The notes under the pieces were generated by a model. That model searched no databases and had not been told where the DNA came from. It was given only the letters and a program-made list of their open reading frames with translations. Made by a program: the position numbers and the translations under genes. 64,000 nucleotides of DNA from Eucalyptus grandis (lineage: Eukaryota > Streptophyta > Magnoliopsida > Myrtales > Myrtaceae), in NCBI RefSeq assembly GCF_016545825.1, contig NC_052614.1, forward strand, positions 39,774,072-39,838,071. Reading direction: 5' to 3'. The first letter of the stretch is position 1, and the number at the start of each line of letters is the position of its first letter. Below, in pieces: positions 44,546-57,300 of the stretch.

Positions 44546-47244
44546 ATGTTTTACAAAAGCAATTTTTCAAGAAAAATGATAATATTTTTCGGTATTCAGT
44601 TGAAACCTAATAACGAATTAGAAAATATTTCCACCATATAATAGGGAAAATCTGATTTAATTTTTCTACCGAAAAATCAAATTTTTAATTTTAAAATTTT
44701 TTTTTTCAGCCATGGCGATGGACTCGGCAACTTCACATTCCAATAGGATCAGTTAGCGTAAGCCTCACCCATTTCATGTAATGCAAATTCACATTCCAAT
44801 AGGATCAGTGGACCATTTAATGGATGATAATTATTATGTGGTCATGATGTTTGACCAAAATTATTGAAATGATGCTATTCTCCCACTAAAGTGATTGAGG
44901 TTGGCTATTTATTTGTGCATTTGACTTTTTTTTTCTCGGTAGATCGCAATCCCAGGGGTTATTTGGTGCTCGCTCTAGAAACATAAAATTATAAAAAGTA
45001 GAAAAATTACTTCATTACAAATTACGGAAAAAAATCATTGATTAGATTCTGGATTACCCTATGACTATGACAACATCTTTTTTACTTGTTTAAATTATTC
45101 CCGGTGTACTAAATAGAAAAGAAAAGGATTATTTCTTATCTACCCTAACTACATCTAATTTTGAAGCATGGTTCTTTCAAGAATGATTGTTCAACCACTC
45201 TCCTTATTGGTCGTTGAGAAATATGGACTTCCCTACATTATATTTAACTAGGTTTGCATGTATATATGATGTATATAACTTGTAATCCTCCAATCAAACC
45301 ATGTCTGGAAAAAAAAAATAGCCTTTTTAGGTATCATGGGTCCACGTACGAAATTTGATAATCCTATGCATTTCAATAGTATAAACTCCGGGCGTATGGA
45401 AAGCCCCTTTTGAGGAGTACTTCCTATCGAATGAAGAAAAAAAGCATTTGGAGAAGAACTTCTTTAGAACATAATTAATTCCAACCACTCAAAATAACGA
45501 ACGATATGCTAATTTCAAATTTGCATGTTCTCACGAATAATATGGTTTGTGCAATTTATCGAACTTAAGTAGACACCTTATTAGTTAGGCCTTTTCCTAA
45601 TCGCTTGTACAACTACTTTTGGTCTAGGAAATAACTTAATCATTCAGAATATGGGCGTTAGGCACCTAAATGTTGGCAACTCATTTATTGCATAAGAAAA
45701 TTGGGGATGAAACCGGACCCCTAAACAAATATAGCATGTGCATAGTTTACATTCACATTTCATTTAGGTCATACGTTGGATGTGACGATCACGTGGCTTT
45801 TCTATGATTCTACCGTTGACCGACGCATGCATAGAATCACTCTTCATTGGACGCCTCCTCCGTGGACCAGCGTACGCTGCCATACCTCCCTCGAGGCCGG
45901 TTGACTTCAAGATAAGCTCTGGATTTTAGGAATTATATATGGCAATCTCGAGATAAAGATGCTCTTGGTACGACAACCAAGTTTTCTTTTAAAGGTAAAA
46001 AGTAGTAAGAGTTGGGATGGTGATTTCAAAGAGGAACGAGCCAAAGACAAATGTAACACCGGTGGCTCTCTCTCTCTCTCTCTCTTCCTACGTCGTTCCG
46101 GCGATTCCATCTCGATGCTTGACGGCTCCCTTCATCTTTAGGCCTTCCTCATGTGGCCTCTCATCCACGATGTGCAACACCGATTTCTCCTCTTTGGTGG
46201 CCTTACATCTCCCGGCAAGCAACATTACCGCAGGCAAGCACAATTGAAGAAATAGCAAATGGTGATCCTCGGGTCATGGAGAATTATCAATAAAATCCTA
46301 AACTTATTATAATTATATCAATCCAATCCTAACCATTTCTTTTGCAATTGAGTCGTAAACCTATTTTCCTCTCTCTCTCTCTCTCATTTTTAATCACAAA
46401 AGCTACATAAAAGATTAAAAATTTCTATTTATTCAAATAGTGTGAGTGAACTTTACCCCAAAAAAAAAAACTATATTTTGAAGTTGAAAATTAAACTTCA
46501 ATCTACGTATCTAGTCAATCTTGATCAAAAATAGAAAAAAAAAATTGATCAAAATGGAAAAGTTTAATTTGTTTGGAGCAATGTTAAACATGTTTATATT
46601 TAGATTATATTTGAAGATTAACAAAAGATAAGCACAAAAAGGAGAGAGAGAGAGAACTTCTTACTATTCCACTTCTAACATTAAGAAAGTAATAAATATT
46701 AATGGTGGATCAAATTTTTAAAATATGCCTGAAGCTTTCCTCCGGAATAATTTGTTGTGAGTTTGAAAGTGAAGAAAGCGTGGCTGAATTTTTCTACCCT
46801 CATCTTGCAATTTAAATTAAAATACGAAAAGCTCAGAAGAAATCACAAAATAAGCGATTTTGAACTCTAAAAACCTATGAGGTCAAGATAGGTTAAATTT
46901 TTCACTTCACAAAAATAGATTCAATCAAACTATTATGAATACAATTAAGGAATTGACTGTGAATTCATAAATTGTCATAAAATAGAAATTGTTAATTGTC
47001 TATATAGCTTTTGTATAAAAAAATATGAGACGACAAATTAAAATCAACAACCTTCTCTAGGCATAGTGATAAGAGGATGTAAGATAAGATGATTAACTTT
47101 TTGGGCTGTAATGAGGCATTAGTCTTGTGAAATTGAGGGAGATAATAAAAATAAAGTAAGTCTTGTTAATTAGCCTGAAAGGAAAAAATACATTGAAGAA
47201 AGGGAATGGTATTTCGGTCGATTAACTGAAAAATCGGAATGTCT
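44546..47244. other. Intergenic region with spacer copy of the Gnk2 duplication
   Basis: 44775-45310 resembles the spacer of units A and B (agtgattgaggttggctatt, tctaccctaactacatct, then gatgtatataacttgtaat), so it marks a third, gene-less copy of the divergent unit. 46285-46370 resembles the outer end of a long-TIR arm (tcctaaacttattataatta). CT/GA runs lie at about 46069-46085, 46371-46384 and 46641-46655. No gene is supported. Confidence 0.5.
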
Positions 47245-47430
47245 CAGCCAAAATGGAAGTGGAATTGCACCACCCAGAACAAATTGTTAATATTCAATTC
47301 AACGACTTATTGCAACGCAGGCCGAAGAACAAGGTGACCTATTGCGACGACTTTGATGAGAAGATTGTAATCCAACACAAGGACGACAATAAACAAGACA
47401 TAATCATGGTAAGTGAGGACGTCATCGTAT
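47245..47430 (+). repeat. Upstream module of Gnk2 copies (copy 5 of 5)
   Basis: gcaacgcaggccgaagaaca, gacgactttgatgagaagat and cacaaggacgacaataaaca correspond to the modules at 37720 and 40610. A 67-codon frame crosses it (47253-47456) but the other copies do not keep a frame, so I do not call it a gene. Confidence 0.55.
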
Positions 47431-47644
47431 TATTCGCAGATATGCAGGCTGACTGAGATATTACCTAATCTAAAAGGATCATTAAAACATGCTTAATAAG
47501 ATCGAAAAGAGCCTTCCACCAACTTCATAAACAAAAAATTGATGGAGAAACGGATAAGAAGAACCTTTTTTTATATGGAGCACGTAAACTAAGCTTTAAT
47601 GAAGGAAAATTGAGGAGAAAAGTAATGGTAAAGAGCCAAATCAT

Positions 47645-48000
47645 GAAATTGCGGTATATGATGGAACTCCTCATTGTAGGGCTATTTTGTAAAATGTGAT
47701 TTTGATACGAGAAAGGTTTATAAAATATGATGGAAGGACATACAGTCCTGTGGATGACTATGCCAATGCCACTAATAAAGGCATTAGAAGACTCGTGCGA
47801 TAGTACACCAATCAAAATGTTACAATTATTACACTAGCTCCAACAACTATCACTGCCATGGAATGTGCAACGAGGTAATGTCACAATCCGATTGCAGTGT
47901 GTGAATGCAGGGAGCTATAGCTATTGTGAACGAGGAATCCAATTAGAGCCGAGTGCTCAAGTTCAACTTAAGGACGGCAAGATTAGATTTGAAAGCCAAC
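47645..48000 (+). pseudogene. Gnk2-family copy D', disrupted
   Basis: Upstream flank and leader (tatatgatggaactcctcat, compare MVKLLVIGLF) match the other copies. The coding part keeps the block around the signature as C, NEVMSQSD, C, SV, and then a stop codon (TGA) where the third cysteine TGC should be. There are further stops and frame changes. The end (gctcaagttcaacttaagga) corresponds to AQIQLKD. The first half (tataaaatatgatggaagga, then ccagtcctgtggatgac-like sequence) resembles the truncated copy A' at 32.7 kb, suggesting these two belong to a second subtype. Confidence 0.7.
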
Positions 48001-51000
48001 TACAAATGTACATATCCATAAAGGATATATCTCACATATAAAGTTCAATGCTCAAATTGCAAGTGGACTAAAGTAGTATCCTTTACACAAGTCTTAGTAT
48101 TCACTAGCTTGTAAAACAATAAAATCTAGCCTGTTGTGTTTGGTAGAAAGGATAAAGGAAATTATATCCGGAGAATTTTCTTTTTTCAAAGTGTTTGTTT
48201 TCACTTAATATCAAGAATTGCTCATGAGAGACTTTTATATACCAATGGAGAAGTCTCCAGTATCCTCTTTTCTTTCAATAATGTATGATATATGACCATT
48301 TAAATCACTAATACTCATGAATGCTTTGCCATTATACCTTGAGTAGATGTAATTCAACATTAAAGCTGTTGCATTGGGATTAAGAGCTGCACTCGGACTT
48401 AACTCGTTAGAATTGATCAATCAGAACATTCAATCTTTATAGTTAGAATATGTCTTTAGTTTTTGCCTACTATTCAAGCAAAGATCGACACCCGAAGATG
48501 AAGATAGGTCCGACAACTAAGTTTGCAAAAAACAACTGTGCTCAGCGATAGTCGACCTCTGGCCACGTAGAATTTCCGAGCTATCGGCCACAAACGGACC
48601 GGTTTCGCTTAGGCCGCTCGGCACCGCCCGGCAGGTCGTTACGAATTTAAAGACAAGGCAAGTTGTACAAGAAAATGCTAGCGACGCGGATTTCCTCATA
48701 CAACCCCGGAGGAAAATGAGATTAGCCAACTAGAGAGTCCATCACTGAGGGCTGTGTCTCGAATCACACACCCCTCTCTATAAGCTCACTTCAATTCCAG
48801 CAACCATGCTATTTGTTAAAAACTGGGCTACGATGTATGTCCCCACCTCTACTCGAGAAAGACAAGGTGCTTTTCTCCTAGAGATAAGAATAGTACTAAG
48901 GGAAAACCTAGCTTTGGTTGGTGGAGCCAGCCATGGAGAAGGTGGAGAGGTGAGTGTTCAGTAGCTAGATTTGGTTATATTTAGATCTGAGTAATATGCA
49001 AACATCATTTAAGCATTATCACTGCTAGATCTCATACCCAGAGACTTTTATGTACTAAGGTATTAGAATTTTTCTTTTTTTTTCATAAAACCCGTTGTTG
49101 GTCCACAAACTATAGGACATTGATATTTGTAAAACTATACTATAAAGTATGATGTAACGGATAATGCATATTAGCTCATTTTGGAAAACGTGACCGTAGT
49201 GGCTACCAGGATTTTATGCATCTCAAGTCTTAGATCCACGTCACTCGAGGTAGAATAATAGGCTATTAGTGCACCTACGACGGATTATGTGGATTTTATC
49301 CATCAATCAATGAATCATGTGATATCCTAACGATGCATGACACATGATATGTTCCTTTTCTTTCTTGCCAATGTAGGTACATCCGGTTTGATTCTCATTA
49401 TTCATCGATCTTGAGCATGCATTATATCAATCCTTACATTATAAGTTTCTCAAAATTTACACCTTGGTTTGGTCGAAAGGACCATCTCGTTCTCAAACTG
49501 AGTTCAATCTCCTTGCGGTTCTTCTCTTGATATTTTCGAGTGACAAATTTCCCAATCATGTTCATCAAAATGGATGTCGAGCCTCGTATTCGGAGCTTAA
49601 CAGAAGTACTAACGTTCCAAAGTAGATCCGATTCATGGAAAAAGAAGGAATGGGAATGGGAATCATAGTACGAAAATGGAGTTGGTCCCCACTCTGCAAC
49701 TGGGGCTCCATCCAGAATGCTCCGTTCATATGACCCTGCCTACCCTTTGGTGTTGGGGTCCCCCCATCAAATTTTTCCTGAGGGAATCTCAATCCCCAGG
49801 GAAAAAGGATGTGGGGTCTAGCACTTTGTCAAAAAGAAAACCCCATGATGTTGAACCTGGTTATCGATTATGTGCACGGCACGTGTTTCGTTCCTCGCGT
49901 CATCGACTACAAATAATTTCATGCGAGCCATCTATTAGTATCTTGACTCGTGTTTTACTTAATTCATTGGGCCAGTGAGATATTTCCTAAAACTCAAAAT
50001 CTAAATGCATAATATGGGTTTCTCGTCTTCAAAACCATGTTGGATCTTAGCAAAGCGGGTTGGGAAATACGGAGACGTGCGCACGGAAGCCATTAAGTAA
50101 TGAGTATCAAGATAGACATTCCGAGGTGATTTTCCATTTGATCATACGGATTTTTTGATAGCCGGATTAATGATATGGAAATGGAGCTTTCGGTGGTTTA
50201 GTAGAAGAATTGACAACCCTTGTTCTTTTCTACCTGCAATGTGATACTTTCGGCCTCAAAAGAAGAACTTGTCTTGGTAGCACGTCATGTCCATATAAAT
50301 GCCAAAAGAGATGGGACACCAACGTTTGAAAAGTTGCTGAGGAATCAAGGAACAAACAGGTCGTGGGAGCAATGGTTTATTAAAAGATGCAAAATGAGGA
50401 GCACCGATTCTCGTTTCACACGGTAATAGTAGCATGTCTGTGCATTGCACGAGCATAAATTATTTTTTCGTGTAAAATTGGAATATGTTGTTATGACTAA
50501 TGCGAAAGCATGAACACTTTTAAAGGCTATTAATTCCCTCTATAGATTGCCCCCTCGCCTACTCATTTTTCACTACTCTCCCCAATTGTCACTCACATAT
50601 CATTTCTTAACGCTCTTAGTCTTTAAAACTGTTTGCGATTTCATTTTTTACTTTCTCATTACAACAAAGCATTATGAGGAGATTAATATGTCAACGATAT
50701 ACTTCACTACTCATAGCAGAAAAGTACATGTGTTGAGCTACCAAGGAAGTAATAACACCTAAAGAGGCTAGAGCAAGGCCTAATTGAAAATCGTCTCTCC
50801 TCATTGGCACGAAAAAAAAAGAAATAAAAAAGAGGATATGTCCGGGCATAATTATTATTTTTTGTACAAATTGATTCTAGTCACATGTGCTTAAAGAAGA
50901 GGATGCTGTGGACAGTTTATCATTTTCGAATTATTGTGAGGGACAATGTCAACACCAAATCAATTAGACATTTCCCTGGGTACGCTTGGCTTCAATCGTC

Positions 51001-51310
51001 ATTAGGGCACTTGTCCATGTAATTTCGTTTTTCAAATTTGAAATTGCACTCGTACCTTCATTTGATCGCATGAGTGTTTTTCGTTAATATTACTCGATCA
51101 TTTTTCATATCATGTTTACTATTTATAAATTAAAATATAACCCCGACCAATAATACATCTTATAGCCGTTGACTGACGGCTACAACGACAACCAAAAGCC
51201 TGTCCAATAAGCCTATGAATACTGCATCATCAGTTCTGTACAAATCACGATTCACAAACATCTCACGAATCAACATTCGCAAGTTCGGAAGCCCTTATGA
51301 TCTTCACATC

Positions 51311-51572
51311 ATCAATCCGACCAAACAAAATATGGCCATCTTGAACATCAATGTACCGAGTTGGATAATCGACGCAGAGGCAAAGGCACCGATGAGGTCA
51401 CGTCAGCAAAATCCGGTCAAAATTGATCGGAAATGACGAATTAGCACAATATAAAAAAGGTTTAGGACTTTTTTGACACTTTTCCCCATTATCAATCCGA
51501 CCAAACAACATATGGCCATCTTGAACATCAATGTACCGAGTTGGATAATCGACGGAGAGGCAAAGGCACCGA
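51311..51572. repeat. 82-bp direct duplication flanking a TIR fragment
   Basis: 51311-51392 and 51491-51572, both starting atcaatccgaccaaacaa, differ at two positions. The 98 bp between them contain aaattgatcggaaatgacga and aaaaaggtttaggacttttt, the outer part of a long-TIR arm. Confidence 0.85.
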
Positions 51573-52259
51573 CATAGAGGACTTGCTCGAGATTGAAGAG
51601 TCCCAAACCTTGGCCATTGTGGAGTGTACAAACACTGTCAGTTCACTTTTGCTATAAAGATTGGCATGTGGGTAGGCCCCTGCTGGATGGCGAAGTGCAG
51701 CTATGTCAAATCAAATCTTAAATATCGGTAGTTGCATGTTGTGTTTTGAACGTATCAAATGTCTTAGTTATCCTAAGCCTTTATCACATTTTCACCATTT
51801 TTAGTGAGGAGTCAAATTCAAATATTTTCCTCGTGAATCTCTTCTTCATATAAAATGATTATATAAATATAACTTAGGAAGATGCTTGGACCAGCACGAG
51901 AAAATCTCGTGCTATGTGCAAGAAAGTCATGAGTAACGTAATTATGAATTTCATGGAAAGTTCGATCCTGACTCGGGATGAACACTGGCAACGTGTTTAA
52001 CACATACGAGTCAGCCAAGAAGTCGTGTTTTTAATGATGGGAGAGAGACTAACACGTAAGAACCCGCGTACCTGTGCCTAGCATAATAATGTCTCGGATT
52101 GGGCAAGCACGGCCTAGTGATTAAGAGACTCACGCTCATAGCATTACCGGTCAGTGTCCGAAATTATTCAAAAATGAATTTAGAACATTTACGCAAGGAC
52201 CTTCTTCACACGAAGAAAAACGCCAAGAGAATAATTCTCGCACAACTGGCGGATTATTA

Positions 52260-53000
52260 TTTTTTCTCCTTTTTGACAGGCCACGTACCGTATAGCCCTC
52301 GGAATAACATTAATTTTTACTCCAAAATAAAGTTGTCAAAAGGGAAAGTCGAAATGAGGTAAGAACTCACGGAATATGATTCACCAAATATGACCACGAC
52401 AGGAGGATGAGCATGCCCTAGTCGCACCACCAAATGATGGTCTAGACTCTAGACCGCGGGAACCGGTCGTTTGACATCACTTTACCAAATCCGTGGGTAA
52501 AGTCAAGATACTTGCAATATAGACTATATGTAGCTCCGTTTTCAATTCTATATAATTCTAAACCTAACAGTATTTGGCTGCTCCTATGGTTTCGTCAAGT
52601 GCACTTAAGGACGCGTCCGTTTCATTGAAATTTTCATGATAAAGGAAAATAGTTCCGTGGAATTCATTTTCAAAGAAAAGAGTTAGTTTTCATTCGTTTT
52701 GTAGTTTAGGAAAATGGGACCTCCAATCTAAACTTCTTATTTTCAATCCACGAACAAATATTTTCTGTCAGTTGATTAGTTTTAATTTGTCGTCATTCAA
52801 ACACAGAGTTGTTGAAAATAATCTAGTAACAATTTTCCTTCGAAGAAATGGATAGTTCTAATGATTTGCAAGAAAATGCTATCTAGGTCTTCTTGACCAA
52901 TTTTCATATGATTTTTTTACATGACAGTGTGGTAATCTAATACTATATGTCACAATGTCTTGATCACATAGCTGGCAACTAAATAAATCGAAGCTTAAAG
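52260..53000. repeat. Diverged remnant of the Gnk2 unit flank
   Basis: aataaagttgtcaaaaggga, gaaatgaggtaagaactcac, atatgattcaccaaatatga, gtagctccgttttcaattct and later tatatgtcacaatgtcttga occur in the order seen in unit B at 33.79-34.2 kb. It shows that the duplicated region once extended to the left border of the SPL gene. A different repeat interrupts it at about 52610-52870. Confidence 0.6.
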
Positions 53001-53860
53001 AATGGCCCTCACAATCCCTCATTCCCCGATTCAATGTACGAGGACCTAATCGACCATAAGGCCTTAATTGAATATTCTTGCAAGGCCTTGAGAACTTAAT
53101 TGCATTATGTAAAAGAGGTTTCGCAATTTATCGCAATATTCCCATTCGCCTTTGTATAAAAGGCACATGAAACCGAAAAGTATCTCTTCGCCAAGTATCC
53201 ATCCAATTTACACATATTTTACGGCTATCTTCTATATCCATTTAACTACGTAGCCATCCAACCTTCCACAACGAGATTCCTCCCTTTCCATATATAATTA
53301 AGAAACTACGGCGCTTCAACACTAATTAAATACTCAGAAAATGAAAAAATAGAAAGGCTATCTCACAACTTTAGGTTATAGCCATGGAGATCGGTCAAAT
53401 CAAACATTTGGATGCTCCCAATACCTAAGACGGAAAATGGACGAGAATATAATAATAATAATAACAACAATAATAATAATAGTAATAATTAATAGCAAGA
53501 AGTATTCTTTTATTTCTTTCAGGGAAGAAAAAGGAAAAATGAAAATGAAAAATCCATACGTGCGGGAAATGAAACGCGGATGAGTGCAACTGCTACCTGA
53601 ACCAGGTAGAACTGGAATCCTCTTACACGGCGTCGAGGAAATTAACAATGTCAATTGCATGTACGACTCCTCTCCCTTCCTTCTCCTCCAATTATTAAAA
53701 AAACAAGAACAAAACATTAAAAATCGCTCCTTTTTCTCAACATCTTCTCTGCCATCCTCGTCCCCAACTTTGTCTTTCCTTGTGAGTTCTTGAGAGCAAC
53801 AGTTCCGCCTCGAGCCGCCCTCTCCGGCGATCTCCACATTAGCAAGTCGCCAGCTCCTCT

Positions 53861-54334
53861 CGCCGTTGACTGAATTGAGTATCTCTCTCTAAAACTCTTC
53901 CTTTTGGGGGGTCTTTGTGTGAGGATTTCGTCTCCGGGTGTTGAGCTGGAGGAGGCTGATACTGGGATAGAGAGTGGGACTTTTTTCCAAGAATCCCAAA
54001 AGGGTTTTGGAATCGTTGGGGGCATTGATGAATTCGAGGGTGTGGTTGGGCAATTGAGGGGCTTTGGAGAAATGGGTCGCTCTCCTTTGCGTTGAATGTT
54101 GGCTCCTTGATCATTTTCTTTCTTTTCATTTTTGTGGGTCTTCTAGGGCATTGAGAGGATGATCAGGGATGCTTCATGGGGATTGAAGTTGGTGGTGGAT
54201 ACTTAGTTGACAGATTTTTACTTGAAATGCAGCTCTTGATGTGTAGTTGACAAAGCCTTGTTTATTTGGGTGGTTTCGGTCTGGTGGACTTAGAATCTGG
54301 TCAGATTGAATTTAGACACTGTAGTTTTCATGAG
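53861..54334 (+). other. Predicted 5' UTR of the SPL gene
   Basis: A stretch of higher G/C content with ctctctcta and purine-rich parts leads to the start codon at 54335. gtgggtcttctag at about 54147 could be an acceptor of a leader intron. Transcription start is not determined. Confidence 0.4.
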
Positions 54335-57300
54335 ATGGAAGCTAGGCTCAAAGAAAAAGTACATTTTGGTCTTATGGCACCAGATTTGAACTCTGTTGGG
54401 AAAAAGAGTATGGAGTGGGATCCCAATGAATGGAGATGGGATGGCGACCTTTTCACGGCAAGTCCTTTGAATCCCATGGAATCCGAATGCAGAAGTAGGC
54501 AACTTTTTCCAGTCAGGCCCGATAATCTGGCTACTGCTGATTTTAACATGTGTTCATCATCTGTTCTGGAGGATGTACAGAATGAAATGGGAAAAAGGGA
54601 AGCTGAGAAGCGAAGAAGAGTTGTGGTGGTCGAGGATGAAGAGTTGGATGATGAAGCAGAAGGTCTTAATCTGAATATTGGTGGGCAAGGGTATCCTATT
54701 ATAGATTCGAGTATAAAGGGTGGGAAGAAGATTAAATCTGTAGGGCCCGTTCCAAATGGTCCAGCATGTCAGGTGGTGGGTTGCAGGGTGGATCTTAGGA
54801 GTGCAAAAGATTACCACCGAAGGCACAAGGTTTGTGAAATGCATTCTAAAGCTAGCGAAGCACTGGTGGGAAATGTTATGCAGCGGTTTTGTCAACAGTG
54901 TAGCAGGTTAGTTTGGTCTGATGGCAACCTATTTAATTGAAATAGATTGAAAGGATTTCAGAGCTGATAGCAGTGACAATTGTCAGCATCATAGCCAATT
55001 AAAAGACCAAGTCTATTGCATTCATTTTGAGTTTGCAACTAATAGCTTTCATTCTGAAAGGTTACTTTGCCTGAAAATTTTCTTCCTGATTAGATGCAAT
55101 GCAACTTTCTTGTACTTGTGGTCAGGTTTCATGTTCTTCAAGAGTTTGATGAGGGGAAGAGAAGTTGTCGTAGGCGTTTGGCAGGACATAATAGGAGGAG
55201 GAGGAAGACACATCCTGAGACAGTCGCTAGTGGCGGCTCCCTCGGTGATGAAAGGGGTAGCCATTATCTTTTGGTTAGTCTACTTAGGATACTCTCCAAT
55301 ATGCACTGTAAGTACTTATAATATAATTTTCTTTTTGCAATTTACTCTAACCAGTTCTAGAGAAGAACACTCAGATGCATGGAAAATTCTTGTTGAATCT
55401 GATTGGGCTGATGTTGATGTCAGTAGTCAACCTCCCCTCCATCTACTTCATATATGCGGTTAGCTTAGGGATCCCAAAAAAGGAAATGGTAAATGCCCTG
55501 TTAAATACTTATCTTGAGGATTAGTACCCAATGGCCTGATTAAATCGATGTGCTGGCTGCTGCTCCGATTTGATCAGCATTCTGCTCAAAGGCATCTTTG
55601 ACAATGTCTGGTTGCTAAAGTTTTCGGTAAGGTGTCAAATGTTACTTCCAGTGGGGCGCATACATGGTTCTGTTTGGGGTGAAAAAATCTCGTGTTCGAT
55701 TTAGAATTTATGTGCATGTGGTAATGGGGGATATGCTAACAGCATCATCCAGCTTTATGAAGATTACTTGCAGATGACATCTTCAAGGAGATTAAGAACA
55801 TTAATATTTGTATTCGGAATTGGACTGTTTTCCATCGTTTCCTGCATGTCAGTTTTAGTAGTTCCATCCTTTAATATCTGTATCCTTGTCATGACTGGTG
55901 GTTGTCTGAACATTGGTAATGCATCTGTTTTATAGATAAAGTACCCTTTCCTTGTCTGAATTCATTGAGGACTTCTTTGGGATAAGAACATCTTATCATG
56001 CCTGATTTGTTCTCTTATGCCATACTCTAAATTATCATCTTCTATATGTCTTTGCCAGCATTGATTTTGAACAAAATTTACAATGTCTTCTTTGTGCTGT
56101 TGGCCTGTAACTGTCGTTTAGTGTGAGGATGGTGCTTTTTGATACAAGTGCTAGAAATGGACAATAACTGTCAACTCTTCCTTGTTATTTCATGGTTTCA
56201 CTTCTCCACACTACAGGTGTTGAAGAATAATTATAAAACTTAACCAGCTATTTATGATTTACTGCTGAAATCACAACAATTAATTCACATTAAATACAGA
56301 TCTGTACCTCATACAATGATGGACTATATGATTTGCGCATAACTTGAGACTATTTATCTATTTCATTCTTGTGCTAATTTCATTCGATAGATCTGACAGT
56401 CTTGTCTCCTCTGACTTGCAGCAAGTAGCTTGGATCCAACAAAGGATCAGGACCTGCTGTCTCACCTGTTGAGGAACCTTGCCAGTACAATTGATGGACA
56501 GAGGTTATCCAATTTACTACAGGAGTCCAAAGGTGCATCAGCCAGTTCTCCAGATAAGGTCCCGGATGTAATCCGGGATGACCCTGAAAATCCAAAAGCT
56601 TCTGTGATGCATACTGAGACTAATTTTCAAGACCCTGTGAGGTCCGTTGGACATCAGGTGTTACAATCTGCGCCTGATTTGATGCCGCAAGGAACAGGTA
56701 CAGATAGTACTGGGGATGGAAGTCAACAACCTCCAACTGTTTTCAAGTCCACAGGCCAGTGTCTAGCAAGAGATGATTGTGTTGCTAGTGTGAATGAATC
56801 AAATGACACATCTCAGAGAATCAGAATGAGGAACATTGACTTAAATAGTTCTTATGAGGATACACAAGGATTTCCAGTGAATGCACAAACATGTAATGCT
56901 TCAGAACATTCACGGCAAGGAGCCAACAAATCAACTCCACCTCATACTAGTTCAACGTCGAACTCAACATCTACAGATTCTCCATCTAGCTCTAGTGGAG
57001 AGGCTCAGGTAAATTTTCTCCTTTCTTATAACACTGGCGAAATTGGACAATACATTTGTTGGCTCTGCGCCCTGAGTCAGTTTGTCTCGCCCTCTTCTTG
57101 AAAATATTTTCATAGATCTTGTTGATAATATCCATATTTTGTTCAAGTAACAAAAATAAGAAATGCTTGAATCAACTAACTACATGAGCCTGCACATCCC
57201 TGAAAAAAGGAAAAGCAATAAGGACTTTTGCTTCTGCAGTGCAGATTATTACCATCTTGCATTGCTCCAAGGGCCTAATATTGCTTTGAAGACATGCATT

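Larger units (their letters stand above)
48001..53860. other. Intergenic region with decayed repeats
   Basis: 48001-48420 is 3' flank of the Gnk2 duplication type. 51311-51572 has an 82-bp duplication around a long-TIR arm fragment. About 52260-53000 is a diverged copy of the flank seen at 20.5-20.9 and 33.75-34.25 kb. AAT-type microsatellites lie at about 53446-53490. The last few hundred bases should hold the SPL promoter. No coding gene is supported; frames at 49676-49978, 50220-50426 and 52099-52362 show no domain. Confidence 0.45.

Noticed and set aside
49565..50456. Several frames of 66-100 codons on both strands
   Set aside because: No family motif, overlapping frames and repeat-like surroundings.
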